DNA of 64,000 nt, taken from Apoderus coryli. Its lineage: Eukaryota; Arthropoda; Insecta; Coleoptera; Attelabidae. The notes beneath the pieces are model-generated. The model was not told where the DNA came from. It did not search any database and was given only the letters and a program-made list of their open reading frames with translations. This document shows, piece after piece, positions 50,681 to 62,900 of this stretch. How positions within the stretch are numbered: position 1 is the first letter of the stretch; each line of letters begins with the position of its first letter. The position numbers and the translations under genes were made by a program. Where the stretch lies: positions 14,384,001 to 14,448,000 of the forward strand of contig OU452210.1 in NCBI GenBank assembly GCA_911728435.2. The letters run 5' to 3'.

Positions 50681-53600
50681 CCACGACAACCTAAGACAAA
50701 ACTTAGTAAAAATATAATACAACTCAATAGGCAAATCTGGTGAAGGTTGACGTTTAGTTAATCATCTCTAAAATGCCAATTACAAGTAATTTCACTCAAC
50801 TGATTTAGAAGATGTAACTAATAACGGTATATTATGAAGAAATAAAACGAAAAATATTGGAAAATGATATTAATTAGACTTCTAATAATTAATAACATTG
50901 GAGATAATTGTGTTCTATTGATATTAAAATTATTTTACTGTAATTTGATCCAGCATCAAAACTGTGATACCTGTTTTGCGTACGTCACTGTCCGCAGGAG
51001 ATAACAGATAAGGTTTGTACTCTATATATAGATAGAGAAGTGTAGTAGAGAGAGGTTGAAAGGAAGGAGCTGGAAATGAGATAATACTTGTTCGGAGTGA
51101 CATCGCGTCCTGTACAGATTGCTTATGAATGCCAAAGGTGTCGATCCAAATAAAAGGGGAGATGAGCAATTAATAAACTTCTGTATATATACCCTTCCCG
51201 ATTCTGTCTCTATCACCATCATCAACATCATTTCGTGATTGCCTATATCCTACTTGATCTGGAAGATCGGTTTAATTTCTATTCCAATACAGTGACGTAC
51301 TTATGCAAATTAAAGAAGATTACTTTTGTGCAAGTAGGCGGAATTTTCAAAGGCTTTGTGTTTGATTTTCATTCTTTAGGAACAGAAACTATTCATTGCA
51401 ATAATTTTATATGTTAATTTAATTTCATTTTTTGCAGTCACAAATTGTATAAAAAAAAAAAGAAATTTTAGATCGACATAGATCGACATAAAAAGAAATC
51501 CTTAAGCTTTAATAAATGCACTTAATCACTACCCAAATGGTTAAAATTGTGAAATGTGACCATAATTCTTGAATAAATGGTACTACAGATTCTGGTTTAC
51601 TTTAAACTTTATTAATTTGTCGATTACTAATCAAACTGTCTTTAACTGTCACCAGCAAACTTTATTACCATAATTTCCAACACACCCCTATTGAATTAAA
51701 ACACATACTATTTTATTTCACCCCTTTTACCATACAATAAAATATGACATCATTGGCCTATTATTATAATTATACATAAATGAAGAGATCGATTAGATAT
51801 TACATATTATATGCATACATGAGTATAATAACGTGTTAAGCAGGAAATTTTCATCGGATCTTGCACAAAACGCGATCAAAATGATAAGCTTTTTTGTTGA
51901 ATATCACTCCCTTAACCGTTTAACAAAAGCGCCATGGATTATGATAAGGCATGTGACATTATCAATGGAGACTTCAAGCGATGGGGTTAGAATTTTAATA
52001 GCTAAAATCATCCTATATCGAAATTTATTGAAATTATATTTACGAGGCTTTTTATTCTAACATTTTTCTAATAATTATAACTCATTATCACAATAAGATT
52101 CGCTGCTCTGCAAAATAGTCATCTACAGCTCTTATCGCGTCTTTATTTGACAGGTTTGGAAACATATAATACTCAATAGGGTGGATTTGGTAGTAATTAG
52201 GTGATTTTTGCTAAAAATAATTTGTTTGTACTAAAAAACCACAGGTCTTCATTAATCGATTTATATTTCTGAAGAAAGCCAACCAAGTAAAAGCCTTTTA
52301 AATTTAAAGTAGACTTCGCTATCTTCTATCAGCTTCAGCTGTTTGTGTAATTTGCTTGGGCATAGAATTAGAGCAAATAAATAATAAATTTCTAAATAAG
52401 CAAACAACAGTAAAATAAACAACACAACAAAGAAATTCACAAACCCAATGCTCTGATAGACCGGAAAATTCAATATTATTTTAAATTTTCTAAATAATCT
52501 GCTGTTAAATTATTTACGACGACCATAACATGTCCGCTTGCATCTTCGATTATATTTTTACTATATCCATTTGAACTCATACTCTCATAGTTTTACATTT
52601 CTTCCTGAACACTTTGTCAAAACAATTTGAATTTATTTTATTTTATAAATGCGTAATTACTTAGTACTAGATAACATTATACAACTATTTAAAAAGCAAA
52701 CCAAACACAAAATACGAGTAAAATATTTTAATAATAGCAGGAGACGTGCGGCAGAATATTCTTCAATAGCCAATTAGCTAGACGTTTTTATCCAGTATAC
52801 AAGGTGTCCGTAGAGGGCTACAAAATTGCTAAATATACATCAAAACTCGTTCCGTTACTTTACAGACACACTGTATAACTTTAGTATACACCTCGGAGTT
52901 CGATATACAATTTTCAAAACTTATTTCGGTTTCTTCGGTACTGTTATTTATTTTACGTATCGACTTCTTCTAATCATGCTTGGAAAATGGTCTCAATAAA
53001 TAAATTGCATGTGTAACACACATAAAAGTACCTCAAGGTAGTAATGTTGACTAATAATTTGACCTTCGACTTCACCGTCTTCTGCTATCTCAATCCCTAA
53101 TAGTCCAAACCAGATAATATTAGTGGATAGAGGGCGAAGATTCGTTAGGATGTTAAAAAAAAGGAGAAGAATAATTGGGACAATTTGTAAAAATTATAAT
53201 CGACGTTAATTTATTCTCTGTTTAACTTTTAGTACCTACCTTTCGCTTGTCAATTTCTACAAACGTTGACATGACATTCCACTTGTGCAACAAAATACAG
53301 ATATACAAAGGGATACAGTAGAAAAAATATATTACGGGGCGGTTAAACCATTTAAAACGATCAACAATACATATTTTTTGGATAATCACCGAAAAAGGCT
53401 ATTACAAACTAGGTAAGTGATGGGGCGGTGAACTGAAAGTTCTAAGTAGATGCGGCATCCTGTGTTAAATAAGCCTAAAAAGATTTCGTTCTAAACCATA
53501 TGCGTTTGGCATACAGTGCCGTAGACGATTTCTTTATTTTTATCCAAATCAATCAAGTTGTGTTTGAAATATTTGCTTATCTAGTATACCTACTTATAAA

Positions 53601-54780
53601 TAATTCTTTCGTGCTAAACATACGTTACAATTTAGCTTTCTAAACGTATGTACCTCATGTTCTCAGTTTTGGAATGAAAAAGTCTAAATTGTCTCGTTTG
53701 GTTGATTTATAAAATGTCTGTACGCCCCTGGGTATTGAGTTGTAGTCAGGACATAACACCGTTGTAATCTGCTTAGAGATATTAGCAAAAACGTAGTTGT
53801 GAATGATTATTCAGGAGGAAACACGTACCCTAATCTCTAAATAGTGAAAGAAGGAATTTTACTCGATGACCACATGTAGAGCATTGTAAAATGTTACATC
53901 AAAATGATGTAAGTAGGTATTTTGAGTAATATTTGGTGTGGAATACACCAAATCAAATGCAAGCTGCAAACTAGATAATTAGAACGTTTTTTTTTTTTTC
54001 AGAAATATGACATTTAAAAAGACAAATGAATGCCTATTATGAAAATCAATTGAAGATTGCTAAGAGAGTTGCAGTTTGCTGAACTAAATCGCAACAGAAA
54101 TTAGCAAAACAACCAAGTCGGCTAAAATGTGTTGTCATTTCTGACATTTTTCAAATATAGACTTTATGACTATCAAATTTGCAGATTACAGATCAAGAAA
54201 ACCATTTTACTTGAGTTGTTTATTTATAAACTTACTATGATTTAATTTGGTGCTTTCAAATTGCGAATTGTGTGAAATAACGGAATAAGTAGTAAATGCT
54301 TAATAATCTAAAGATCAAATTAAGCTCATAACACTTTAAAACAACCATATATGTATGTAAATGGTCCAAATTAGGATATTAGATTATGTGAAGTGCCCTT
54401 TAAGCTTTTGTATATAGAATCCCCTTTCATATAAGTCTAGCTTTATATTGGTTATTATATACGATAGGTATTATAGGGGTATGCTGCGAAAGCGTAATGT
54501 AAACAGTATTTTTATAGCTTATTAAACATTAATTAACTGAGTAATATTAAAATATTATTTGCACATGGCTTCTGTAACGGTATCATTCATTAATTTATTG
54601 AAGAAGTTGTATGGGTAATTATATTTTTTCAAGAAATATTTGCACCCGTTAAAATCTGAAGTTAATTAAGACTAATTATTCTAAATCAAAACTAAAATAG
54701 ATAAACAAACATGTCCGAAATTTCGATACTTATTTGTTGGTTCTATGCGGTCCAAACCCCATAAATACGCCACTGTCAAA
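50681..54780. other. Gene-poor region
   Basis: No gene recognised. One short inverted-repeat element is present at 52796-52877. A run of 12 A's at about 51449 and a directly repeated TAGATCGACA (about 51471 and 51481) were the only other local repeats noted. Confidence 0.35.
52796..52877. mobile_element. 82-bp MITE with imperfect inverted ends
   Basis: TATACAAGGTGTCCGTA (52796-52812) and TACAGACACACTGTATA (to 52877) are inverted repeats with a few mismatches. The ends resemble the TACAGGGTGTCC family seen elsewhere and the TA at each edge fits a TA target duplication. Confidence 0.5.
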
Positions 54781-54803
54781 AAAAATCTCTTCTTCCCATG
54801 TTC

Positions 54804-55640
54804 TTATAGCAGTGCTATGCCCCGTCGCAAATCCAAACTGGAAACGTTAAAACGAGTGGTCAACAACGAATAATTTACACTTTGGTCAGGATAAGTTCCA
54901 TCCTCCCGAAAACACAAAAATCTTCGTTGGACTCTCTCAATAAGTAATTTATAAGATATATTGTAGGGACACCATACAACTGAACAATATTCCAATTTCG
55001 AACGAACATAGGCACAGTATAAAATCCTCAAAATATTTAAGTCAGCAAAGCATCGCTTACATTTGAACGAATATGGTCATTAAAAGAAAATTTAGAATCA
55101 AACAATACTCCTAAATCATTCATAGAATCATAACGTGTAACCGATATGTCATCAATACAATAATCATAATGCAGAGGCGTTTTCTTCCGCGTATATGTAA
55201 CTACCTTGCATTTGTCGGGGTTCAAATACAAACGGTTCGCAGCACACCAAAGTCTTATGGCATCTAGACAAAGCTGTAAACTTTCACAGTCCTCAGCACA
55301 GATTTAAAAATTTTAAGATCATCGGCGAAAAAGAGTCCCGAGCAAGTCAAATCCAGAGCCAAATCGTTGATAAAAATTAAAAATAAAAGAGGACCTAAAT
55401 TGGACCCCTGTGGTACTCCCGAGACAGCCTTATAACAATGTGAGTCGAAACCATACAATGATACATATTGATATCTTAATATTAAGTCGTTTTAAAAATT
55501 GGATCATTGTTGGAGTAAGTAAAGTCCAGGAAGAATTTCGTGGTGTTCCACATGATGATCCTAAGTATAAGTCTTGGTAAAGAAAGGTCATTTTTAAGTG
55601 TTTTAAAACAGGGTCTTCCAAAAATTACATTGAACAGTTT
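54804..55640 (-). mobile_element. Degenerate non-LTR retrotransposon reverse transcriptase
   Basis: Minus-strand pieces in three frames follow the order of a reverse transcriptase: KAVSGVPQGSNLGPLLFLIF and the FADDLKIFK catalytic box (55458-55264), LNPDKCKVVTYTRKKTPLHY and DSMNDLGVLFDSKFSFNDHI (55231-55037), then YCAYVRSKLEYCSVVWCPYN and ERVQRRFLCF (55031-54804). Upstream (55621-55430) is a less certain piece. At least two frameshifts break it. The VPQGSNLGPLLF box is nearly the same as in the tandem repeats at 59.5-59.9 kb, so these may be related elements. Confidence 0.75.
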
Positions 55641-57239
55641 TTTTTTTTCAAATCAAATCTTTTTGTTGTTATAATAAAAATAATTTAGCAAACAAGAAAG
55701 AAAAAGAATACTTTCTGTTGAATTTTGTATCGTTTTTCAAAAAAACTTCTCGTAGATGTTGGCATTCCGAACCTAAAAATTTGATTTAACGATAAAGGTA
55801 AGATATTTATGTAGTATTTGAATTAGATGCATATAAAATTAGATTAAAATAATATCATATAGGTACATTATCTCAAATTACAAATTGTTATTTTGAAAAA
55901 CAAATATTTCTAAACAAACTGTTCAAAAGATTGAGCTTACTTGCCTAAAAAAATCACACACAAATTTTTTAAAAAACATGAATAACTTCGCTTAATTTCG
56001 CAGCACAATGTCCCTTATCTTTTATAACTTGGTTCAGTCTATTTGCCCATAAAAGTCCAATATATCTTAAGCATTCTAAAAAGAGAGCTTAAAAATGTTA
56101 CTAGATGAGTGCAAAAATTCTATTAAATACTACAGTGTTTATTAAATTTGAATTACATATTTTAACTATTATAGATATTAACAGGTAGTAAATTCACGTC
56201 TCAGGTTTTATTGCCCATTTATTGGGGGTGATTTTAGCATGTTTTGTAGGTATATAATGGGAAATTCCCAACATGTGTGCTTGCGTTGTTTTTCTGAAGG
56301 CCATAAACAGGTAAAATATAATACATTCTCAATTATACTTAAGGAAAATTTTTCAAAGATATGTATGTGGATATCTAATAAAGAAATGCATTAAAATACA
56401 CATCTGTGATGTATGTACGAAGTACGGTAAATCAGTAGAATCATTAGATGAGTCTTCGCTGTTTTGCTACTTCAAAGCATACGAAAATACAAATTTGTAT
56501 GGTAATTTAATGATGCCACATGACAATTTTGTACAATACATTTCCACATTAGCAAATATATTTGAAAATTGTTTAATCAAGTTCAATATTATTAATAATT
56601 TTATTAATTTAAGCAAAAATGTAAAGTTTGAACATCCATGTTCTAATTTCCCAAAAAAATATGTTACGAAATTATATTTTAGGTTAAGGTTATTTTATAC
56701 ATTAAAATTAATCAATAAAAATTTTAAAAATATAAATAAAAATAAAATGATTATATGGAAACATGAATAAAAGTAAAAAAGTATTTGTTTGTTTTTATAA
56801 TTAATAAAGATGTAATTCTATTATAAAATAATTCTATTACTCCCCTGTTCTTTACCTATCCTGTAATTTCAATAAACGTAAATACGGATCTGTCGTGTAT
56901 ATTAAAAAATGGCTACCACCTGCCTCGCACAGGACAATAGAAAGTAGTGGGAGTTCATATTCTCTGTTGTTCTCTCAAGATTTCATTTAATAGTTCCATA
57001 AACATTATCTTGTGGAATCGTTTAACGATTTGTAATAAAACTACATTCGTTAGTCTTATATTAAATAACATTTATTTGAGGATTAGTAATATATAGGTTA
57101 GGGTTATATAAGTACTAAATTACACTTTTTTACAAAGGAATAGTCCTAAACTACACTCATTTTCATTACAAATAAGGTCAGTTCCATTTTATATATAATA
57201 TTATATTGCACATTAAACAAGAGATCAAATAACAATGAC
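55641..57239. other. Gene-poor region
   Basis: Very AT-rich. A short plus-strand reading (HVCLRCFSEGHK, about 56270-56310) looks vaguely like a zinc knuckle but is isolated. No gene recognised. Confidence 0.35.
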
Positions 57240-57435
57240 CCAATCCTGCAAAATTTTGACACAAAAATTGAGACAGTTTAAAAAGAATTGAAATGCAAAA
57301 AAACTAATTTTTACGATTTCTTTATGTTTTTGTTTGTTTTAATTAAAACAAGGTCTTTACCTTTATCTTTATAAATACGATGAATTTGACTTCAGAATTG
57401 AATTCTATTGATCAAGGATTATGCTGATCCACAAG
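57240..57435 (-). repeat. Partial third copy of the RT-containing 305-bp repeat
   Basis: From 57251 (TTTTGACACAAAAATTGAGA) to about 57430 (AGAATTGAATTCTATTGATC) the sequence matches 59597-59735 with gaps and substitutions, including ACGATTT and CAGAATTGAATTCTAT blocks. It lies about 2.3 kb from the tandem pair on the other side of earmuff, just beyond that gene's 3' end. Confidence 0.5.
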
Positions 57436-57709
57436 AAAAACTTTTTTTGTGTCCCCTGGATTAAGGTTAGTAAAACAAACGTAATTCTAAGACCTAATTC
57501 ATAGCAGTAAGGTAAAATATTAATCTCAATCATGGTTTTGGATATTTTTTTCACATCTCATAGTTCTTTGATATCCTGACTTTTCTTGTTTTCTAGTTGT
57601 GATTTTTATTTAAAAAATTTTGCAGGACTTTGCAATTTATTACTCAAAACATTGAGGAAATTTCTATTTACAAGTACTTAATTTAATCTACACAACTCAT
57701 GTACGATGG

Positions 57710-58867
57710 TCACAAGAGTTTTGAAGCATATACAGGAACTGCCATTGGTGGTCGTATAAAAGGACTTATAAATTGATGAATATCTCTTTCACTATGATAA
57801 ACTGGTGTTACACTATTTGTGGTGTTTGGCATTGGAACATATTCGGTGTCTAAAACGTTATTGCTGTTTTCGTGAAGTTTCCTCATGTGTTTCTTTAAAT
57901 CGAAGTTCCTGCAGAAGCCTTTACCACAAACTCTACATGTGAATGGTTTTTTATCATTATGCGTATGCATATGGAAGGTTAAGTTGTATACTTGATGGAA
58001 AGCTTTGGAACATACGCTGCATTTATAAGCTTTTTCTCCACTGTGAGTTAATTTATGGTTTTTGTAATTACCTTTTTGATGGAAACCTTTCCCACAGAAC
58101 TCACAAATAAAAGGTTTGTATCCAGCGTGAATTCTCGCGTGTGTATTTAAAGTTGATGATCTATTAAAAGCTTTTCCGCAAGTATGACATTTATGTGGTT
58201 TTTCCGATGTATGAATGATTTTATGTCTGCACAGTGTTGATGCTTGGCGAAAGCCTTTCCCACATATCTTACATACAAATGGTCTGGCACCTGTATGAAC
58301 AGGCATATGCCTCGTCAAGTTGTAATGAGCATTGAAAACTTTGCCGCATTCTCCGCATTCAAAGCTTTTCTGCTTCTGCACTGCATTGCTTGTCGTTGAA
58401 TTATTACTATTACTGCTGCTTGGTAATACATTTGATTTATTCTGTGGTTTGGTTGGAGAACTTGGTTTATTAGGACCAAAATTAATTGATGCTGAACTGC
58501 TAGGTACGATAGTATTTCCTACCTCTTGAGCAATTGGAGAGCTATAAACTGACACAGACCCCAACATCAATTGGCTAGGATGGTAATATACTAATGGATA
58601 ATTTTGTAAAAGCTCTTGGGATCTTAATACATTTGGAACGTATTTTTTAAACGCTGACTCAATGCTTGTTGGATATGATGATGATAAGTTCAATGCTTTA
58701 CCTTCTTTATCGTAATCTTTCTTTTTAGGTTTATTATCAGGTTCCATTATTTTGGCAATTGAAAAATTTAATGTTCTCGCTGGTGGCGAAGACGATTCCT
58801 GTGGTTCGCAACCAAGTTTCGTTGATAATTCTGATGCCATGGTGTTGTTATCGGTTTTCTGGTACAT
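57710..58867 (-). CDS. erm: Earmuff/Fezf zinc-finger transcription factor
   Basis: Nuclear repressor that patterns the forebrain and, in insects, restricts neural progenitor fate. 385 codons in one exon; 58867 follows an acceptor (TTGTTCTAG), so a 5' exon exists or ATG 58840 (MASELSTK) is the start. An EH1 Groucho-binding motif (NFSIAKIM, residues 34-41) lies near the N-terminus. Six C2H2 fingers occupy residues 171-332: the run [107 protein letters not shown] is diagnostic for the Fez family. The linker between is Ser/Asn-rich. It is shorter than fly Erm but has every finger. AATAAA on this strand lies at about 57605-57610. An intact gene in a gene-poor setting, as usual for developmental regulators. 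Confidence 0.95.
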   Translation of the reverse strand: MYQKTDNNTMASELSTKLGCEPQESSSPPARTLNFSIAKIMEPDNKPKKKDYDKEGKALNLSSSYPTSIESAFKKYVPNVLRSQELLQNYPLVYYHPSQLMLGSVSVYSSPIAQEVGNTIVPSSSASINFGPNKPSSPTKPQNKSNVLPSSSNSNNSTTSNAVQKQKSFECGECGKVFNAHYNLTRHMPVHTGARPFVCKICGKGFRQASTLCRHKIIHTSEKPHKCHTCGKAFNRSSTLNTHARIHAGYKPFICEFCGKGFHQKGNYKNHKLTHSGEKAYKCSVCSKAFHQVYNLTFHMHTHNDKKPFTCRVCGKGFCRNFDLKKHMRKLHENSNNVLDTEYVPMPNTTNSVTPVYHSERDIHQFISPFIRPPMAVPVYASKLL

Positions 58868-59460
58868 CTAGAACAAAAGAAAATGTTATCAGATTTGTGC
58901 AAAGAAACCCAAATTTAATTTCGTGAAATAAAATAATTGTAGGACGCCTATGCTTTAAATAATATTTAAATATAAACTAACTTCCTAATCTGTTAAAAAG
59001 ATGGGGTTGGTGGTTTCTAAATCTGGTGCGACAGCAATTAAAAAACAGAATAGAAAACTCAAACTCACGTCACTTATGTTTGTCATTATTTGTTTCTGCG
59101 ATTTCCGTTTTGTAAAGGGCGTAGGGGCGTTACAGATTGCTTTTCACTTAACTGGAGTTTTCCCTCTCATCCCTTCATCTTTTGGTTTGTGACATTCGTT
59201 TCCACATACACAAACCTTTAATCGCCTTAACACAACAAATTCAGAACTACCCTTAACAGACAGAAAACAAACTGGATCCGTTTTCGGTATTATAATCATC
59301 ATATAGCAATTGAGATACTGCCATCAGCAAATGCTGACATTTGTAATTGATAATCACTATATGTTTCTACTTGAATAAATGTATATAAATTGTGTATTTT
59401 ATTCGTAGATATTTGTCAAATTGAGAATAACATAAATTAATTTTGGGGAAGTTTAAGTTT
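58868..59460. other. Upstream region of earmuff
   Basis: No recognisable coding exon. A region with a more balanced base composition (about 59000-59280) may hold the 5' untranslated exon or promoter of earmuff. The plus-strand frame at 59001-59192 has no recognisable similarity. Confidence 0.35.
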
Positions 59461-59905
59461 GATGCAGAATTTCTCAGGAAATATTGTTTCTATAAGTTTA
59501 GTTGCCTTAAAAATACGTTTATTAGGTATTATTGTTAAATAGTAGTGGACCCAAATTCGACCCTTGAGGAACATCCGAGAATTCCTCCTATGTATGTGAT
59601 TTTGACGCAAAAATTGAGAGAAGTTGAAAAGAATGCAAAAGCCTCATTTTTACGATTTTTAATGTTGTTTTTAAAATTAAAAAAAGGTAAAGTTACGATT
59701 AATTTCACCTCAGAATTGAATTCTATGATCCTTGAGGTAATATTTGCATGGGCTATTGTAAGTTTGACGCAGAATTTCTCAAGAAATATTCTTTCTATAA
59801 GTTTAGTTGCCTTAAAAATACCTATGGTATCATTGTTAAATAGTAGTGGACCCAAATTCGACCCTTGAGGAACATGCGAGAATGCCTCTCATTTATGTCA
59901 TTTAT
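59461..59905 (-). repeat. Tandem pair of a 305-bp repeat containing a reverse-transcriptase box
   Basis: 59461-59600 and 59766-59905 are direct repeats about 90 per cent alike (TTCTATAAGTTTAGTTGCCT; AGTAGTGGACCCAAATTCGA). On the minus strand both read VPQGSNLGPLLF, the reverse-transcriptase motif, followed not by the usual RT sequence but by NN(N/D)T and unrelated codons. So each unit joins an RT piece to another sequence. The 59600-59765 spacer is the rest of one unit, and a diverged third copy of that spacer lies at 57240-57435. Confidence 0.65.
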
Positions 59906-62900
59906 AGTCGTTATAATAAAAAATGTGTAAAATTTACATTGAGTTTTATTTTTAAAGTAATGAATTACTTAATGGTTTCCTCGAGACTTATAGATCTTCC
60001 TTGTATAATTTGGTTATGGGATAATTTTGTTTAAGGTTCTTAGAATCTCTCAAATTACCCGGAGTGTACGAATTGTAGGTACCTCCCTCGGGAGTGCAAT
60101 CAAACTAAGTAAATTGAACTTTTTAACACAAAAGTATTCAATAAGATTCAATATGGTGGCGTACTGAACATTTTAATTTCGTATTCATTTTGTAAAGTAT
60201 GTATAAAATGGGTTTTTCTCGCACTTCTCGTCAATCGTAAAATTCATTTTTAAACATCTGTGTATGCATGTGGAAAATCGTGTTTTTCAAAAAGATTGAT
60301 AGGGCGTGTCCCTATATACTGCCTACTCTTTCTCACTCAGCTGTCGATTACACGTTTTATTCATAAATTCAAAAGGTTAAATAAAAATATAGGGCGTTTA
60401 CTATGCTTTTATATGTATATTCAGAAAGAATTTCACGAAATATGCGATAATTATCTCACACAAACTTTAAGGGGATTCCCTATAGTAACCTCTATATAGG
60501 GTGCCCGCCAAAAATAAACCAGTCAATTAAGTAAATAGTTATTACGAGGATGTAACTTTCAATTTTTCACCAAAATTCAGTTGAGGTTGATGTTTTTTAG
60601 TACAATCAAAATCGAACTTATTTGAGTTAAAATCTTATATCATTCATATCTTTTCTTTATGGTCAAATTCGATTCTAGTTTTCTAACCGTTTTCAATGCT
60701 TAGAGACAGATAAAGACTGCTCCAACACAAAATTGGGGCCTATTCTTTTTTTGTATTTATGCTTCAAATATATTGTACTTCGTACGCAGATGATTCTTGA
60801 TTCTTGTGTTTGGTCACAATAAAAAGATTGTAGAAGAGAGTTTGCTAGTATCAATTAATAGTGTTTAATTTTTTATACCAACTACCAACATCTTATGACT
60901 TGTATTGAGTTTTTTCAATTTTGTTTTTGATTCAGTAAATGGTCCTTGTTTTTTATAAATTGATAAGGAGCGAACAAAGAGGGTATATTTATGGGATACA
61001 AAACTTGTACGCTCTGTATAATAAAAGCTAGGAGAGGCAGTGTGCTTATTTTGGCTCCAACATACGTGGAGACAAACTTGAAATACCCGGTATAGAGAAT
61101 AATTGTTCTAAACATATTTGTCACTCTATATAAAAATCTGTTTTTATTCTCAAGTATACCTATAAGAAGTGTAAGTATATTCTTTGTGCGTGAGGAACTT
61201 ATTTAAACACATAGATCGTAAAAATCCACTTGAGGGTTAAAAATATAGCAGAGAAAAGGCGATTAAGCTTAAACCCAACGATGACCAACCATAGGATATA
61301 AATATTCCGCCCTTATACCAGGCAAAGAGATAGCGTACATTGGCAAAACACGCAAAAAGGGAACATATTATGTGGACATACACGTGCTTCGGGGTATAAA
61401 TAAAACTTTTACAACATCAATCATCCCTAGTTCACAGTCTAGTGTAGTATATTAGGATGAAGGGTAAAAAGTAAGGCTCGTACATAAACAGCTGGATATC
61501 GCGGATTTTTTAAATTATTATTATGACAAAAATGCTTTATTGTAAGTTCGTTTGGACTTTATTGAATATAATATCAATTAATTTAAGAACTATTTAACTT
61601 TATTAAAATCAAAACAGATATTATAATATTATAATTCTTACAATATAGTAAAATATCTACGCTAATGGGCTAATTTGAAAAAGAAACACCTCTACAGACA
61701 TGGTATAAGAAGGGCATTTGTCTAACAGATTGACATGTCCATGTATATATGTTATACCTGCTAGAGGGGGTGGGGGATGATATATTTCTTACCCTGAAAA
61801 GGGCCATAACAGTTTGGCCGGCATATAATAAGCAAATGCGGTGCTCAACTTGACGGCAAGCGTCGCATGCGATAAAAATGGAAATTTATATCACGATTAC
61901 ATGACTGACTATTTTAGATTTTAGAGAAATGAAAATAATAGATAACAAACTATGCCCTAGTGAACTGTCATTTTGATAACATCTGCTTTGAAGGACAATA
62001 ATTGGAAATGCTTGAATTACAAATGAACAAAAATAATAATATTGAATTAACTTGGTTAAACAAAAACAATTAATACAAAAAATATTAAATAAATATAGTG
62101 ATGAAAAAATAAAAGTGAAATATCCACTAGAAAATCGTCAATCATTATTTTTTAGCCAGACATGTTTCCAGAGACGGACCTAAGGCAAAACAATGCACCT
62201 ATAAGTATAAGTAGATAAATCTAAAACAAAAATAACACAACAAACTTTAAACATTAAGGTAAACAAAATTTAAAATCCAAATCAACAAATACAACTAAAT
62301 AATAATTCGATTGGTCAAAAAATGCGGCCTTCAAGGTGCTTCCAAATTTTCTAAATAGCCTAAGACAATACACTTTTTAATTATGTGATTGTCTTTCTGT
62401 TTTTTAAGTTATTTAGTTTCGCAAATTTAGATTCGTATGCCACTGACACCACTATGAAACTATTGGGTGGTTTTGAAACTAACTATTAAGGGATGGATTA
62501 TACAACATGGTACCAACTTTTACAAATATTGCAGAACATCATAATGCGAGGTAAATGGCAATAAAATTAAGTGTATGGGCGTAACAATCTATAAACGTGA
62601 TGTAAGAAATCTTTTTTTTTGTTTTGTGCTGGAAATTACACCTTTTTGAACGGAAAACGCAATTGTGCTGAACATTTTACTATAAATTATCCTGTTGAAA
62701 ATTAATTTCAACATGCACTGGGGTTGGATGTGCTCTAGGCTTTTATTTTATTATCGTAGAATACTCTTATTAATTTACAAAAATATTTCAGTGAAAGTAT
62801 TTTCGATAGCACTCAAGTATCTTATCACCTTACGAATCTAATTTGATAAAAAAATTCTTCAAATACTAGTAAGTACTTGATTTTATGTATTTATCGACTG

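Noticed and set aside
56260..56310. Zinc-knuckle-like reading CLRCFSEGHK
   Set aside because: Only one partial motif with no surrounding gag-like sequence; likely chance.
59001..59192. Plus-strand 63-codon frame upstream of earmuff
   Set aside because: No recognisable similarity; lies in the probable promoter or 5' UTR region of the opposite-strand gene.
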